A stretch of 64,000 nucleotides of DNA from Nostoc calcicola FACHB-3891 (GTDB lineage Bacteria; Cyanobacteriota; Cyanobacteriia; Cyanobacteriales; Nostocaceae), in contig NZ_JACJRQ010000007.1 of NCBI RefSeq assembly GCF_014697355.1, positions 186,001-250,000 on the forward strand, written 5' to 3'. Under the pieces are notes generated by a model. It searched no databases and had not been told where the DNA came from. It saw only the letters and a list, made by a program, of their open reading frames with translations. Made by a program: the position numbers and the translations under genes. Below, piece by piece: positions 63,531 through 64,000 of the stretch; position 1 is the stretch's first letter; the number at the start of each line of letters is the position of its first letter.

Positions 63531-64000
63531 ATGAGGATCGCAACTACTCAAACTCTCACCTTAGAAGAGTTTCTGAAGCTCCCGGAAACAAAGCCTGCTA
63601 GCGAATATATTAACGGTGAGATTATTCCTAAGCCAATGCCAAAAGGAAGACACAGCCGCTTACAAGGCAAACTCTGTGCTGTTGTCAACGAAGTCACCGA
63701 GAATCAGAAGATTGCCTATGCATTTCCCGAATTACGATGTAGCTTTGGCGAGCGCTCAGTCGTACCCGATGTAGCTGTATTTCTGTGGAATCATATACCG
63801 TTCACCGTTAATGATGAAGTACCTGATAATTTTGAACGTCCACCAGATTGGACGATTGAGATTCTCTCGCCAGAACAAAAACCTAACAAAGTAATTGGTA
63901 ACATTTTGTACTGTCTCAAACATGGCAGTCGGCTTGGGTGGTTTCTTGACCCTGACGACCTCAGTATCTTGGTATTTCTACCAGAGCAACAGCCAGTGTT
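63531..64000 (+). CDS. Uma2-family protein, N-terminal part (runs past window)
   Basis: The open frame continues to the last base, so at least 156 residues are present. It starts MRIATTQTLTLEEFLKLPE and shows the family core: SEYINGEIIPKPMPKGRHSR, VVPDVAVFLWNH, and WTIEILSPEQKPNKVIGNI with the Asp, Glu and Lys of the nuclease-like site, then GSRLGWFLDPDD. AGGAG lies just before the ATG. It resembles the Uma2 protein at 10370-11062 only in fold pattern. The function of this family is not established. Confidence 0.85.
   Translation, partial: MRIATTQTLTLEEFLKLPETKPASEYINGEIIPKPMPKGRHSRLQGKLCAVVNEVTENQKIAYAFPELRCSFGERSVVPDVAVFLWNHIPFTVNDEVPDNFERPPDWTIEILSPEQKPNKVIGNILYCLKHGSRLGWFLDPDDLSILVFLPEQQPV

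Overview
The window is chromosomal DNA from a filamentous, heterocyst-type cyanobacterium (order Nostocales, Nostoc/Calothrix-like). The support is the many HIP1 octamers (GCGATCGC), the heptamer STRR arrays between genes (TAACTCC, GGAGTTA, GGGCATT units), the guaB3-yfr1-trxA arrangement, the cyanobacterial division gene ftn2, a tocopherol cyclase, and the mix of Uma2, WD40, AAA-like and GAF-kinase proteins. Base composition is moderately AT-rich. No transposase, integrase, CRISPR array or rRNA is visible.

Layout. 1-13 kb holds mostly core genes: a truncated GAF histidine kinase, dnaN, a YdcF-like protein, guaB3, the small RNA Yfr1, trxA, a nitrilase-family amidase, class II aldolase, a Uma2 protein and a TPR protein. 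After a repeat-rich gap (13-14.2 kb) comes an accessory locus at 14.2-28.9 kb: an HTH/AAA-like ATPase, a fused leader-binding/YcaO cyclodehydratase, an amidohydrolase, two related proteins of unknown family, a radical SAM protein, and a 1912-residue Ser/Thr kinase ending in the same kind of AAA-like domain as the first gene. Next come tRNA-Lys, an aldose-epimerase-like gene, pdhA and ftn2. A tandem family of unknown proteins with one decayed copy lies at 34.5-37.7 kb, followed by dhaKL, a WD40 protein and a double-GNAT membrane protein. At 42.7-47.9 kb is a group sharing an HMA-like domain around an unusual P1B ATPase. Then come def, htrA and dnaA with a DnaA-box cluster (likely oriC), and a tRNA-Arg(CCU) gene split by a group I intron. 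The last 11 kb carries tocopherol cyclase, two J-domain/TPR proteins (one fused to WD40), paired phosphoesterases, small membrane proteins, KDPG aldolase, paired L,D-transpeptidases and a truncated Uma2 gene.

The best candidate for an undescribed system is 14.2-28.9 kb. A YcaO-type azoline synthetase, an amidohydrolase and a radical SAM enzyme surround two homologous proteins (347 and 204 residues). Both end exactly in Pro-Tyr-Ile-Pro plus four residues (LSCT or TTSS), i.e. a short tail of Cys/Ser/Thr that a cyclodehydratase could modify. I propose, as inference, that these are large ribosomal precursor proteins with tiny C-terminal cores, controlled by the flanking AAA-like/kinase proteins. 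Secondary novelties are the 34.5-37.7 kb protein family, the HMA-like cluster whose ATPase has Cys-Thr-Gly where Cys-Pro-Cys is usual, and a WD40 gene whose open frame runs 79 codons upstream without a normal start codon.
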